Below are positions 52,351-61,848 of a stretch of 64,000 bases of DNA, piece by piece; the first letter of the stretch is position 1; every line of letters begins with the position of its first letter. This stretch comes from Vibrio sp. CDRSL-10 TSBA (GTDB lineage: Bacteria > Pseudomonadota > Gammaproteobacteria > Enterobacterales > Vibrionaceae), in contig CP155565.1 of NCBI GenBank assembly GCA_039696685.1, positions 248,001 through 312,000 of the forward strand, written 5' to 3'. A program made the position numbers and the translations under genes. The notes below the pieces were generated by a model. The model saw only the letters and a program-made list of their open reading frames with translations, did not search any database and had not been told where the DNA came from.

Positions 52351-52460
52351 GGTGATTAGAGAGCATCAGTCAAAATTGGACTGCATTGTACCGCTGACAG
52401 GAACAAACTCAATGTTTTGTCACAGCCGGTGACAAATTAATACCGGAGGTGAGCCGGTGC

Positions 52461-52748
52461 TTAAACGCTGATATCAAGCAGGCTGCCGATCATATCCTGA
52501 TCGCGCTGTAAAACATTAGTCCCGACTCGGCTGTATTGTTGAGCCTGATTGAGCTGCACTAACGCATCAACATTGTCAGGAACGGGCTGGGGTTTATCCC
52601 GTTCCACCTTATTGAAGGCAAGAGAATCGTTGCTGGTATTGGCAGGGTTGACAACTTGGTTACGCTGAATGTCACGCGCAGCATCGTCAGCCATCTTTGA
52701 AGATTGCTGAATAATCGAATAGCCGGGTTGTACGGATGAAACTGACAT
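52461..52748 (-). CDS. Small conserved hypothetical with rod/hook-like termini
   Basis: 95 residues. N-terminal IIQQSSKMADDAARDI and C-terminal YSRVGTNVLQRDQDMIGSLLDISV resemble the helical ends of flagellar rod and hook proteins (their C-termini typically end DEMIGxLLDI). The middle is a short polar linker. There is no signal peptide and no flagellar genes nearby. The family is unknown to me; the resemblance is only local. A 20-base tandem repeat lies upstream. Confidence 0.6.
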   Translation of the reverse strand: MSVSSVQPGYSIIQQSSKMADDAARDIQRNQVVNPANTSNDSLAFNKVERDKPQPVPDNVDALVQLNQAQQYSRVGTNVLQRDQDMIGSLLDISV

Positions 52749-52865
52749 AGGCGTTCCTCTCTGCTTATAGCTAGCTTATGGCGATAAATTAACCAATGCA
52801 AGCATTTTCAGGACATCAAGTTGACATCTGTTGCTGCCTTTAAACTGCGCAGGCTTGAAATGGGT

Positions 52866-52945
52866 AGTTTTCTAAAGCAACAATTAGTTTTCTAGAGAAG
52901 CAATGGGTTTTCTGAAACAACTGTGAGTTTTTTAAATTAATAGCT
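52866..52945. repeat. Four degenerate 20-base tandem repeats
   Basis: Units at 52866, 52886, 52906 and 52926 begin (A/G)GTTTTCT or AGTTTTTT and share a TTTTCTaaagcaAcaat-like core with a 20-base period. They lie about 120-200 bases upstream of the minus-strand 95-residue protein gene. The 20-base spacing puts equal faces of the helix every two turns. Confidence 0.75.
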
Positions 52946-53003
52946 AACAGTATAAATCATCAGATGGCTTTCTAAAGCGTCAGAGGCGTATAAAACCTGA
53001 CGC

Positions 53004-53165
53004 TTAGGAAAACAGACTGACGATCGCGTCCATCTCTTCATCCGTTAATATCGTCGTCGGCTCATCGCTGAGTGAATGACGGATTTCACCTTGTAAAGAT
53101 TTCAGCTGCTGAGGTGTCAGGAGTTTAAGCTGTGATTTAAGTTGTTCAAACTGGGTACTGTTCAT
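53004..53165 (-). CDS. Very small hypothetical protein
   Basis: 53 residues from the ATG at 53165: STQFEQLKSQLKLLTPQQLKSLQGEI then LTDEEMDAIVSLFS. Two predicted amphipathic helices, no cysteines, no signal. It reminds me of the leading segment of some transposase or zinc-ribbon proteins, but the rest is absent. An earlier start at 53225 is possible. Unsupported by synteny I can recall. Confidence 0.4.
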   Translation of the reverse strand: MNSTQFEQLKSQLKLLTPQQLKSLQGEIRHSLSDEPTTILTDEEMDAIVSLFS

Positions 53166-53312
53166 TGTCGTATTCCGAATAACGGGTCTGTTGTGGCGCA
53201 ACAGTCTTTGGTGTTCTTCTCCCATAATGGTCTTACTCAGGTAAGAACGGCATGACTAAAATTTAGTGTTTGCCAGCGGGTTTTTTGTCCGAAATCTGTT
53301 AATAAAACGCAA

Positions 53313-53336
53313 AAAGAGGCCTAATTTGGCCTCTTT
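53313..53336 (-). terminator. Terminator of yccS
   Basis: On the minus strand the stem AAAGAGGCC-aaatta-GGCCTCTTT runs into TTTTTG, 50 bases beyond the yccS stop. Confidence 0.85.
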
Positions 53337-53385
53337 AATAACGGAACGTGTTTAATTTAAATCAGTTGCATATTGAGCGGCTGGG

Positions 53386-55540
53386 TCAGTTAACCCGCAC
53401 CGCGAACTTGCTGGCAAGTGAATGCAGTTCAGGCAACATGCGATAAATAAGGTGCAACTGCTGCAGCACCATACGTGCTGAGCTGTCATCCTCTTCGCGC
53501 CATTCCGACAGACGTTTTTCCAGCCCTTCAGAATTGATCGCACTGATGTCACATTCTCCCTCGCGGGTAAAGAGCTGCTGATACAAGACATCCAGATGTT
53601 TATGGATGGCACGATGCGAGTCGAGTACCAGTTGATGCACCGTTTCATCATCAATCCGGGTACGGTGCGCGCCCAGTGCGGAGATGTAACTCAGCAGCGC
53701 ATGACTCAGGGTCAGAAAGCGATAACTTTCATCGGTAGCCGCGCGATACTTACCCGGTTCAGCCAGCATGTTACTTACGGCTGCTGCCAGAGAGGCATCC
53801 TGATTGTGCGCGTTACGCCGGGCGATGCGATAGGTCAGGTTGTCTTTCTTACCAATACGGTACTGACCGATAATCTGGTCCAGATACGTTTTATTGGCTT
53901 GGATCGTCTCAGCCATCACCTTGTGCAGACGTTTTGAGTGCCAGTCCGGCAAGATAAAGGCCACGGCAGCGACCGCTAAGCCGCAGCCGATCAGTGTATC
54001 GGCCAGACGGGGCAGGACCACCGCAAAACCTTCACCCAGTTGGTTAAAGCAAAACAGTACCAGCAGGGTAATAAAGCCGGTCGCATAACCATAGTTGTTA
54101 AGACGAAACGCAAAGAACATGACTCCGGAGAAGACAATGAAGACCAACTGGCTCTCCTGAGACGGGAAGAAGGTAAGCAGCGGTACCCCAATCAGCAGGC
54201 CGGCCAGAGTACCAATAATACGTGAGGTCAGCTTTTTACGTGTCGCGGCGTAGTTGGGCTGGCAGACAAACAAAGTCGTCAGCAGAATCCAGTAGCCCCG
54301 TTTCCAGGCCAAGCCCCTGTAAAATGCCGTAACCGAGAGTCAATGCTATCGACATCCGTACCGCGTGGCGAAACAGCAGCGAATCTTTATTCATGTTGGC
54401 TTTGATACGCAGCCACATTGATTTGAGCGTATGTGCTTCGGTATCGTCCAGTTCATCGTCTTCCGGTTTGCTCACGTCCGGGTTGCTCACGTTACTTAGC
54501 TGACGTTCAACGGTAGCAAGGTTATTGAACAGATAACCGAGCTGTGCGAGCAGCATTTTCCATTCCGGTTGTTTTTGTTGCTGAAGATAGGTCAGCGAAA
54601 GCTGAAGTTCATCCAATGCCAGCACCGAGTCACTGGCGTGCTCATAGTGGGCACCGATACGAATGGAGTGCGCAATGTCGCGACAGGCTTTGGCCTGGGT
54701 TTCGAGAAGATGTTTGAAGCGGAACATGACGTCTGTACGGCCAAAATGGTCTGCCAGCTCCTGATAGCGATAGTGGGTGGAACTGGCCCGCTCATGAATA
54801 TCTTGGGCAACAAAATAGATTTTCAGAAAGCGGTCACTGGCACCGTCAACGTGGCCTCGCTTTGAGCGGGTCAGGAAAGTCGCTTTACACTGGTTCAAGG
54901 CACTGACGGTCGATGCGTTGAGGTTGGCTTCGGTAATACGGTGCGGTTGTGGCGCCAGGTTAGACACCGGATGAAACAGTTTGGATTTGGCATCAAGGTA
55001 GTTCGCTAACTGGACAAATACGTTCGCCAGATCCTGCTGCACCGGCTGAGTTGGCCACAGTGCATGCCAGAGCATAGAAACCAGGTAATACCAGGCAGAG
55101 CCGCTCAGCAACAGCAAAGGCTGGAACCAGATGTTGGTGCTTTGGTCTGCTCCGAGCATGGCATAAATGGCGATCAGCAGAGAGCCGAAAGCAATGCTGG
55201 CGTAGCGGGCTCCCATTGCGCCGAGCATGGTAAAACCAAACGTTGAAATAAACAGGCCGAGCGCAAACAATGCTGGTGTGTCGAACAGAATTTCAATTGA
55301 GAAAGAGGCCACAGCAAAACAGATAAATGTCAGCGAAATGGCTTTCAGGCGCCCGGTAAAACTGTCATCACGTTCTGCCAATGCAGCGGCGATTACGCCA
55401 AGGATCAGCGGCGTGACCCAGGTATTGAGGTTGTAATGCCAGGCCGGGATGACAACACCGAGTAAGGTGACCAGAATCAGGACACTATAGTTGATGGTTT
55501 TGTTAGCCCAGTAAAGACGAAGTTGATTGGTTAACTGCAC
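53386..55540 (-). CDS. yccS: YccS/FUSC-family inner-membrane protein (one-base insertion)
   Basis: 717 residues after removing one base from GTTTC at 54300-54304, which reads LQGLGLERGYWILLTTLFVCQPNYAATRKKL. Two blocks of about five membrane helices (residues ~15-165 and ~395-510) flank a long cytoplasmic helical region, the FUSC arrangement of YccS/YhfK and the AaeB efflux pump. Length matches E. coli YccS. A transport role for aromatic acids or similar is suspected in the family but unproven for YccS. Confidence 0.88.
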
Positions 55541-55803
55541 TGTTGATCTACACGCCAGACGGAAAAGTGAGAGTGTAGCAGAAACCGGATGCTAAGAATC
55601 TGATCAAAAATAAAAAATCATTGGTTTTGCTGATAAAGTGAGACAAAGCGTGAGTGAATTTTGTCCGCAAAGCGGTGAATTGGCCGGCATACAGGCAGTA
55701 ACAGAAGCAGGCGGCGTTGCGTGTGGCAACTTTGACATTAATTTTTCATAGCGACAGTGGTTTAAGTTATTATGGCCGCAACGAAACAGGTGAGTAAATA
55801 TCC

Positions 55804-57867
55804 ATGCAGCTAAGTGCAAAAAAGTCTGCACAATTTTTTATTTCTAACGAATATCATCAGGTAAAACTGGAGGACGAACTGGTTGTTCTCTCCTCCCATC
55901 TGAGCGAAGAGCGAATCCCGTTTAATATCTGGAATGGTCAGATCAAAGTCCATCGCGGTTTGCTGTGGGGCGCTTTACAGTTTTTCGCCCATGAAGAGCA
56001 GGGCATTCAGCGCTCATGGATGGTGCAGGGGTTACCCTGGCCCGATTGTCGCCATTTTGCTCATCAGCTGGTGAATCTGTATCAGCAATGGCACAACCGT
56101 CAGTGCCAGATGCTGGGTGAATACTTACCTGACTGGCAGCAGAAGCTGACTCAGTTACAGCGTTTACCCTCATTTCTGCCGCATTCGGCAGTGGATAACT
56201 GGGTCACCAACGTATTTGACGACCTGGCTAAAATAGGGATGACGTTAGAAGAGGCGCATCAGCGCCTACCTGAACATATTGAAAAACTGGCCCCTTGGTT
56301 ACTCGACACCACACAGTCGCTGACCGAGCGCAATCACGATTGGATTGAAACTGAACGTCGCAACTGGGAAGTCTTGTTTTCGACGCTGGAATCTTCTGCG
56401 CTTAACTTGTCCCAGCAACAGGCCGTGTTGCTCAATGATGATCATAATCTGGTGCTGGCCGGAGCCGGCTCCGGTAAAACCAGTGTTCTCACTGCGCGAG
56501 TCGCTTATCTGCTGCAGAGCCACCTGGCTCGTGCAGAAGAGATTTTATTGGTGGCCTTTGGCCGCGATGCCGCTAAAGAAATGGAAGCGCGCCTGAGTGA
56601 TAAAATTGGTCTGGCGGCCGAGCAGGCGCGGGTTAATACTTTCCACCAGCTAGGGCTCTATATCCTTAACCGGGTTGAAACTGAAAGCGTGGTGATTTCT
56701 CCGATCGTATTGGACGACAAGCTGAAAAAGGCGTGGTGTATTGACTGGTTAAAACGCCACTGGATGACACCGACTAATTTTAAACGTTGGCAAAAACACC
56801 TCACCAATTGGCCGATTGCCTACCTGGCAGGCGACGATGAGCTGGGCAGTCATGTTGAGAATCCTAAATTGATCGCCTGGCTCGAGCGTCAGCTGGATCA
56901 ACTGGCGCAATTGAGCCTGTCGAAAAAAGAGATTCAGCAACAGTTGGTCGAACATCCGGACTACACTCGACTTAACAGCGAACTGGCACTGACCTGGCCG
57001 TGTTACCAAGCCTGGCAGCAGATGCTCAAAGAGACTAATCATATCGATTTCAACCTGATGATCAGTCGCGCTACTGACTACGTAAAGAAAGGTAAGTTCG
57101 TCTGTCCGTGGAAATTTATCATGATCGATGAGTATCAGGATATTTCACCGCCCCGGCTGGCTTTGATTCAGGCATTGTGTGAACAGAATGCGGATCAAAC
57201 GAATCTGTTTGCCGTCGGTGACGACTGGCAGTCGATTTATCAGTTTGCCGGTTCGGATGTGGACTTAACCACGGACTTTTCCGCTCGTTTCCCGCACTCA
57301 ACGGTACATTATCTTGATACTACCTATCGTTTTAACGATCAGATAGGTTCGGTAGCGAATCAGTTTGTTCAGCAGAATCCACATCAGTTGCCGAAGACGC
57401 TTAACAGCTTTAAGACCCAGAAACAAAAGGCGGTCTACCTGGCACCGAGCAGTAACGTGGAGAAGATCCTGGATCAGCTGAATCGTCAGGCGAATGGTAT
57501 TAAGAGCGTGCTGCTACTGGGACGCAATCATTACCATAAACCTGAGTTACTGCGTGACTGGCAGAATCGCTACCTGTCACTCAAAATGGAATTCATGACC
57601 TGCCATGCCAGTAAAGGTAAAGAAGCGGATTACGTTATCGTCCTGGCGGTCGATGAAGGTCAGTTCCCGGCCAGGGTTAAAGCCATACATCTTGATGGCG
57701 CGTTAACACAGTCGGCGCACGATTTTGCCTATGCAGAGGAACGACGTCTGTTCTATGTCGCCATGACCCGGGCCAAAGAAAAAGTATGGGTCACGTTTAG
57801 CGGTAATGGCTCGACATTTGCGCAGGAATTAGCAGACGGTAACTATGCCGTTGTTAAGCAAAAATAG
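55804..57867 (+). CDS. helD: DNA helicase IV
   Basis: UvrD/Rep-type 3'-5' DNA helicase, 687 residues (E. coli HelD 684). An N-terminal region of about 195 residues specific to HelD (IPFNIWNGQIKVHRGLLWG) precedes Walker A AGAGSGKTSVL, motif II MIDEYQDI, VGDDWQSIYQFAGSD, and motif VI VAMTRAKEKVW. Intact despite its length. Monocistronic, divergent from yccS. Confidence 0.93.
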   Translation: MQLSAKKSAQFFISNEYHQVKLEDELVVLSSHLSEERIPFNIWNGQIKVHRGLLWGALQFFAHEEQGIQRSWMVQGLPWPDCRHFAHQLVNLYQQWHNRQCQMLGEYLPDWQQKLTQLQRLPSFLPHSAVDNWVTNVFDDLAKIGMTLEEAHQRLPEHIEKLAPWLLDTTQSLTERNHDWIETERRNWEVLFSTLESSALNLSQQQAVLLNDDHNLVLAGAGSGKTSVLTARVAYLLQSHLARAEEILLVAFGRDAAKEMEARLSDKIGLAAEQARVNTFHQLGLYILNRVETESVVISPIVLDDKLKKAWCIDWLKRHWMTPTNFKRWQKHLTNWPIAYLAGDDELGSHVENPKLIAWLERQLDQLAQLSLSKKEIQQQLVEHPDYTRLNSELALTWPCYQAWQQMLKETNHIDFNLMISRATDYVKKGKFVCPWKFIMIDEYQDISPPRLALIQALCEQNADQTNLFAVGDDWQSIYQFAGSDVDLTTDFSARFPHSTVHYLDTTYRFNDQIGSVANQFVQQNPHQLPKTLNSFKTQKQKAVYLAPSSNVEKILDQLNRQANGIKSVLLLGRNHYHKPELLRDWQNRYLSLKMEFMTCHASKGKEADYVIVLAVDEGQFPARVKAIHLDGALTQSAHDFAYAEERRLFYVAMTRAKEKVWVTFSGNGSTFAQELADGNYAVVKQK

Positions 57868-57960
57868 CCCTGGTATCGCTATGAGTAATGAATGGAGCAC
57901 TTTGTGAGTGAGAAACTGTTTTGTGGGTAAGGAACTACTTTGTGACGAAGGACACATTTT

Positions 57961-58588
57961 ATGAGTAAGGCACTGATTTTAGTCGATGTTCAAAATGACT
58001 TCTCCCCTGATGGAGCATTACCGGTTTCCGCAAGGCGATCAAATCGTACCTGTCATCAACCAACTGATCCCTCATTTTGAGCATGTGATTGCAACCAAAG
58101 ACTGGCATCCGGCCGGACACGCCAGTTTTGCATCGGTTCAGGGCAAGCAACCTGGAGACGTGATTGATTTAAAAGGGATCAGTCAAATTATGTGGCCCGA
58201 TCACTGTGTGCAGTTTTCAGACGGCGCAGAATTTATTGCCGGTTTAAACAGTGAGGCGATTACCCATACGGTTGTGAAAGGGACCAATCCGGATATCGAC
58301 AGTTATAGCGGATTTTTTGATAATCAGCGTTTGCAAAGCACAGGTTTGAATGACTACCTCGCTGAGCAGGGGATCGATGAAGTGTTTATTGCCGGTCTGG
58401 CGACCGATTATTGCGTCAAGTTCACCGCATTAGATGCAGTCTCGCTGGGTCTTCGTACCTGGGTGATCAAAGATGCGTGCCGGGGAGTCAATATTGCCCC
58501 GCAAGATAGCGACGATGCTTTTCAGGCGATGCAGGATGCCGGCTGTGAACTGATTGCTTCATCGGTGTTCTTGGCGCAGCAGGTGTAA
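57961..58588 (+). CDS. pncA: Nicotinamidase (one-base insertion)
   Basis: Hydrolyses nicotinamide to nicotinate in NAD salvage. 208 residues after removing one T from GTTTC at 58024-58028, so that the N-terminal ILVDVQNDFSPDGALPV continues as PQGDQIVPVINQLIPHFEHVI. Catalytic residues are Asp in LVDVQND, a Lys in the VKGTNPDIDSYSGF region, and Cys in ATDYCVKFTALDA; metal-binding Asp/His are in KDWHPAGHASF. Followed by a shared terminator. Confidence 0.93.
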
Positions 58589-58629
58589 CCAGTGACGACG
58601 ATGGATGAATCTCTGTTACTCGCGCCAGA

Positions 58630-58665
58630 ATACAACAAAGCCGCCTTTGGGCGGCTTTGTTGTAT
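58630..58665. terminator. Bidirectional terminator, pncA / ABM gene
   Basis: Sixteen-base-pair perfect stem ATACAACAAAGCCGCC-tttg-GGCGGCTTTGTTGTAT between convergent genes. Confidence 0.92.
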
Positions 58666-58713
58666 TTGTAAGACGACTGTGGCATCCGCGCTCAGGCAGA
58701 GCCGTTACAGTAT

Positions 58714-58992
58714 TCAATCATTACTGATTTGGTAGTGTCTGGCGACATTGGCGGTGATTTTTCCCCACGCTGAGGCTTTGACCCGGGCTTGATGCTGTTC
58801 AAACGCGTTACGGTCGACAAACTCCTCATACACATCAAAACGATTTGGATTACCCGGAGTGGGAGTGACATCAAACACCAGACATCCGCTTTCGGCATGA
58901 GTCAGGCGCTTATGTTCTGCTAATGCCTGTTTTACTGCGGCTAAATCTTCATTCTCAACCACAATGTAGCCGCTTAGAGTCACCTTAGCCAT
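58714..58992 (-). CDS. Antibiotic-biosynthesis-monooxygenase (ABM) domain protein
   Basis: 92-residue dimeric alpha-beta barrel protein of the YgiN type: LAAVKQALAEHKRLTHAESGCLVFDV, NRFDVYEEFVDRNAFEQHQ, then WGKI. Often quinone- or heme-related, but substrate unknown. Located just downstream of mgsA (22-base gap), probably on the same transcript. Confidence 0.85.
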   Translation of the reverse strand: MAKVTLSGYIVVENEDLAAVKQALAEHKRLTHAESGCLVFDVTPTPGNPNRFDVYEEFVDRNAFEQHQARVKASAWGKITANVARHYQISND

Positions 58993-59013
58993 TTAAATTC
59001 CTTGTGGTCACGT

Positions 59014-59469
59014 TCAGGTACGTTCGGCCAGGTACGCTTGATAATCCGGGATCTCAATATCGACATCCTGCGCCATTAACTCAGAATTAAACAGGAACTT
59101 AGCAGTTGCACGGTTCGTCGCGACAGGAATATTCCACACGCTGGCGATGCGCAGCAGAGCTTTGACATCCGGATCATGAGGGACGGCATTGAGTGGATCC
59201 CAAAAGAAAATCAGCACATCAATTTTGCCTTCAGAAATCAGAGCACCGATCTGCTGATCACCGCCCATCGGGCCACTGATCATACTGGTAATTTCAAGGC
59301 CGGTTTCTTTGCTCAGCATATGGCCGGTTGTGCCGGTTGCGTACAAGGCATGATGCTCCAGCTTGCTCTGGTTTTCTTTCACCCAGCGCAGAAGTTCGCC
59401 TTTGTAGTTATCGTGAGCAACCAGAGCCACATGCTTGCGCTGGGACATAGTACGCGTGGTCTTTTTCAT
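59014..59469 (-). CDS. mgsA: Methylglyoxal synthase
   Basis: Converts dihydroxyacetone phosphate to methylglyoxal and phosphate, a bypass of lower glycolysis. 151 residues (E. coli 152). Signatures: [43 protein letters not shown] with the catalytic Asp, and [21 protein letters not shown]. Intact. Confidence 0.95.
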   Translation of the reverse strand: MKKTTRTMSQRKHVALVAHDNYKGELLRWVKENQSKLEHHALYATGTTGHMLSKETGLEITSMISGPMGGDQQIGALISEGKIDVLIFFWDPLNAVPHDPDVKALLRIASVWNIPVATNRATAKFLFNSELMAQDVDIEIPDYQAYLAERT

Positions 59470-59629
59470 TGATGACCTTCCTAATGTTTGATAAGTCTGT
59501 TGTTAAACTCAGATGTTAATAACCAAAACCGCATGTCTATTCAATGGCTTTTATCAAAAAAGGTGCGGTCGGGGTTGTTACAGATAACGAATTCAATATT
59601 CCGCGCCCGCTCAGGGCAAGAAATGATGG

Positions 59630-60251
59630 CTATAGCGTAATGACTGACCACGCCAGTAGGGCATGCGCGAGATAGTAACTCACCAGGACCGCCTGACGAG
59701 TGATGAGCGTTGAAGCCAAAAAACGGTTTCTGGCCCACATTAAATCGCACAACAGCAGCATGAAAGCACCCATGATAGCGAGGCTAGCCGACGTAGACTG
59801 GCTGCTGAGCCAATACTCAGCGCTCGAAGAACCCAAAGTTGCAATCACCACCAGATAGATCAGAAACCGGTACCATCAAGCGCTCCAGATTGGGCAGCAG
59901 CAAGAGGAAAGTCAGGATACCGAGTGCAAAAATGACCACAGGAATCCACCAGGTCACCGAACCGACCATGCTGATAAATCCTATCACATAGCAGGTGTGG
60001 GCAAGTAAATAGCCGGCGGAGGAGAGTCGGCTGGTGTCACCTGTCAGGGCGATAATAGTGTCAGCCAAAGCGGAGACCAGCAGACCGCTGCTCACACATA
60101 ACGCTAACGGGGTAGTGGTGTCTGAGCTGAATAAAATGGCCGTTGCCATCAGTAGCAGTGGCAGTGGTTTGGTTAGTGAACACAACCAGCGTGGCCCACG
60201 CTCGTCAGAAAACAGTTGAATACAGGATACGATCAGAATACTTGGCCACAT
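59630..60251 (-). CDS. YhhN/TMEM86 family membrane protein (one-base insertion)
   Basis: 206 residues and about seven to eight membrane helices once one base is removed from GAAAC at 59863-59867, reading RLMVPVLIYLVVIATLGSSSAEYW. The family includes eukaryotic lysoplasmalogenase. Conserved-type features are KPLPLLLMATAI near the N-terminus, ALADTIIAL, HTCYVIGF, and GAFMLLLCDLMWA. Start at ATG 60251. Function in bacteria is not settled. Confidence 0.85.
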
Positions 60252-60555
60252 AAATATTTCCCGGTTAAGACACGGCGCGAATAAGCACATGAATAATAAC
60301 AGGAATAGAATTATCAGAGTAGAGCTATTGCGTCATGGTCGTGCAAAGGGTGACCGAACACTCAGTGAGAAAAAATGGGGAAACAAGTTTCCCCCAAAAC
60401 AGTGGACTTGGATCCGGATACGGATCGTAAAACTAAGGTGTGTATAATAATGTTCACCTTCTGGTTATTGAAGGTCAATTAGTGCAATTAAATTGCCTGA
60501 TTCTACATTTTGTGGCAGATTGGAGCCCGTTTATTTAGGAAGTAAGTGGTAATCT
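60252..60555. other. Intergenic region between YhhN and AraC genes
   Basis: About 300 bases with divergent promoters and a hairpin GGGGAAAC-aa-GTTTCCCC at 60377-60394 of unknown role. No gene. Confidence 0.4.
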
Positions 60556-61443
60556 ATGACTGAACTGGCCGACCTGATGCAAAGGTATGTAGAGCAGTAC
60601 TCGTTGTCGGATCTGGAAGGGGCAATTCAAACCGATATTCCCGGCGTGCATTTTTACCGTAGTGAGAAGGGTAACCCACGTCAGCCTTTTGTTTATCAGT
60701 CCGGTATTATCATTCTGGGTCAGGGTCACAAAGATATTCATATCGGGAGTAATGCTGTGCATTACGGACCGAATGACTATCTGGTGGTTGGGGTGCCCAT
60801 GCCGCTCGAGTGCGAGGCGATCGTTGAACCCGGCAAGCCTTTGCTGGGACTAAGTATCGATATTGAACACTCTATCTTATTGAAACAGATCGATTTACTC
60901 GAACAGGCCGAATTTACGCCGGTCCACCAATGTAAAGCCAATCCGTGTGGTATTCAGGCGGTTGCGATGAATGCTGCGATGCTGAGCAGTTGCAAGCGAA
61001 TCATGCTGGCTCTGATTGATGGTCTTGAAGCTCAGGTGTTGGGTACATCTTTGTTAGAAGAGATGATTTTCAGGGCATTGACCAGTTGTGAAGGGCACGT
61101 GCTGTTTGAATTGGCTTACCATGAGGGCCACTACGCCCGGGTTGCGAAAGCATTGAGTAAGGTTCATCGGGATTATGATCAACCGCTCACAGTGCAGGCT
61201 CTGGCTGAAGAAGCCAATATGAGCATTTCAGCCTTTCATCAGGCATTTCGCCGGGTCACAATGGAATCACCGTTGCAGTATCTGAAAAAGGTTCGCCTCA
61301 ATAAGGCCAAAGAGCTTATTCACATTGAAGGGAAGCGGGTTAATGATGCTGCGCATTTGGTGGGGTACACCAGTACTTCGCAGTTTTCCCGTGAGTATAA
61401 ACGTCATTTCAATGAAACGCCTCGCGGCATAAAAGCAGCCTAA
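60556..61443 (+). CDS. AraC-family transcriptional regulator
   Basis: 295 residues. The N-terminal AraC_N cupin domain (FVYQSGIIILGQGHKDIHIG, YLVVGVPMPLECEA) precedes a C-terminal double helix-turn-helix: LTVQALAEEANMSISAFHQAFRRVT and VNDAAHLVGYTSTSQFSREYKRHFNETP. The ligand is unknown; AraC_N proteins often respond to small organic molecules. Intact. The target is not evident; the homocysteine methyltransferase gene lies 400 bases downstream behind a terminator. Confidence 0.9.
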   Translation: MTELADLMQRYVEQYSLSDLEGAIQTDIPGVHFYRSEKGNPRQPFVYQSGIIILGQGHKDIHIGSNAVHYGPNDYLVVGVPMPLECEAIVEPGKPLLGLSIDIEHSILLKQIDLLEQAEFTPVHQCKANPCGIQAVAMNAAMLSSCKRIMLALIDGLEAQVLGTSLLEEMIFRALTSCEGHVLFELAYHEGHYARVAKALSKVHRDYDQPLTVQALAEEANMSISAFHQAFRRVTMESPLQYLKKVRLNKAKELIHIEGKRVNDAAHLVGYTSTSQFSREYKRHFNETPRGIKAA

Positions 61444-61509
61444 AAGAGGAATCAAATTGGCTCAGATTTACTCTTTTCGTGCACTCTCTAAAGCGGGATA
61501 CTAAAACTC

Positions 61510-61645
61510 CCCCGTACAAGGCACTAGTCAGCGAAAGTCGGTAACTTTCTGTTTGATAGTAAGAGACAAGTGCCTTGGACACAAAAAGCATGGTTATGCT
61601 TCTGATGTATTTACCCGTATTATTGTTCAATACGGGTTTTTTTTA
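61510..61645 (+). ncRNA. Candidate small RNA ending in an intrinsic terminator
   Basis: A roughly 135-base unit: CAAGGCACT at 61517-61525 pairs with AGTGCCTTG at 61569-61577, enclosing GAAAG/CTTTC (61533-61549). A single-stranded linker follows, then the terminator ACCCGTATT-n7-AATACGGGT with eight T. A promoter-like element ends just before 61510. It could instead be the 3' end of the AraC mRNA. I do not recognise it as a named Vibrio sRNA. Confidence 0.4.
61613..61644 (+). terminator. Strong intrinsic terminator after the AraC gene / candidate sRNA
   Basis: Nine-base-pair stem ACCCGTATT / AATACGGGT with a seven-base loop and an eight-T run. Confidence 0.92.
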
Positions 61646-61848
61646 TCTGTTCCTTTTTTGGGACAAGACATAAATAGTCCCTTGTGGGTGAACTTTCTTT
61701 GAGAAATAAATGATTATGTTGACTATATTATCATTATGATTCCTGCCGTACGCTGCTCCGATAACTCGAGGATGGTCAGCCCAGCAGTGAAGTATAAGCA
61801 TGGTTTGTCCACACCTTCAGGGATGATGTTCCCCGATTAGGAGGGGAG

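Larger units (their letters stand above)
61444..61848. other. Intergenic region with candidate small RNA
   Basis: About 400 bases. The left half has a promoter-like TTTTCG-17-GATACT (about 61479-61507), a nine-base-pair closing stem and a strong terminator, described separately. The right half leads to the methyltransferase gene and ends in a GGAGGGGAG ribosome site. Confidence 0.5.

Noticed and set aside
55604..55831. Minus-strand frame upstream of helD as a gene
   Set aside because: It overlaps the helD start and promoter, lacks a ribosome site and shows no recognisable protein features.
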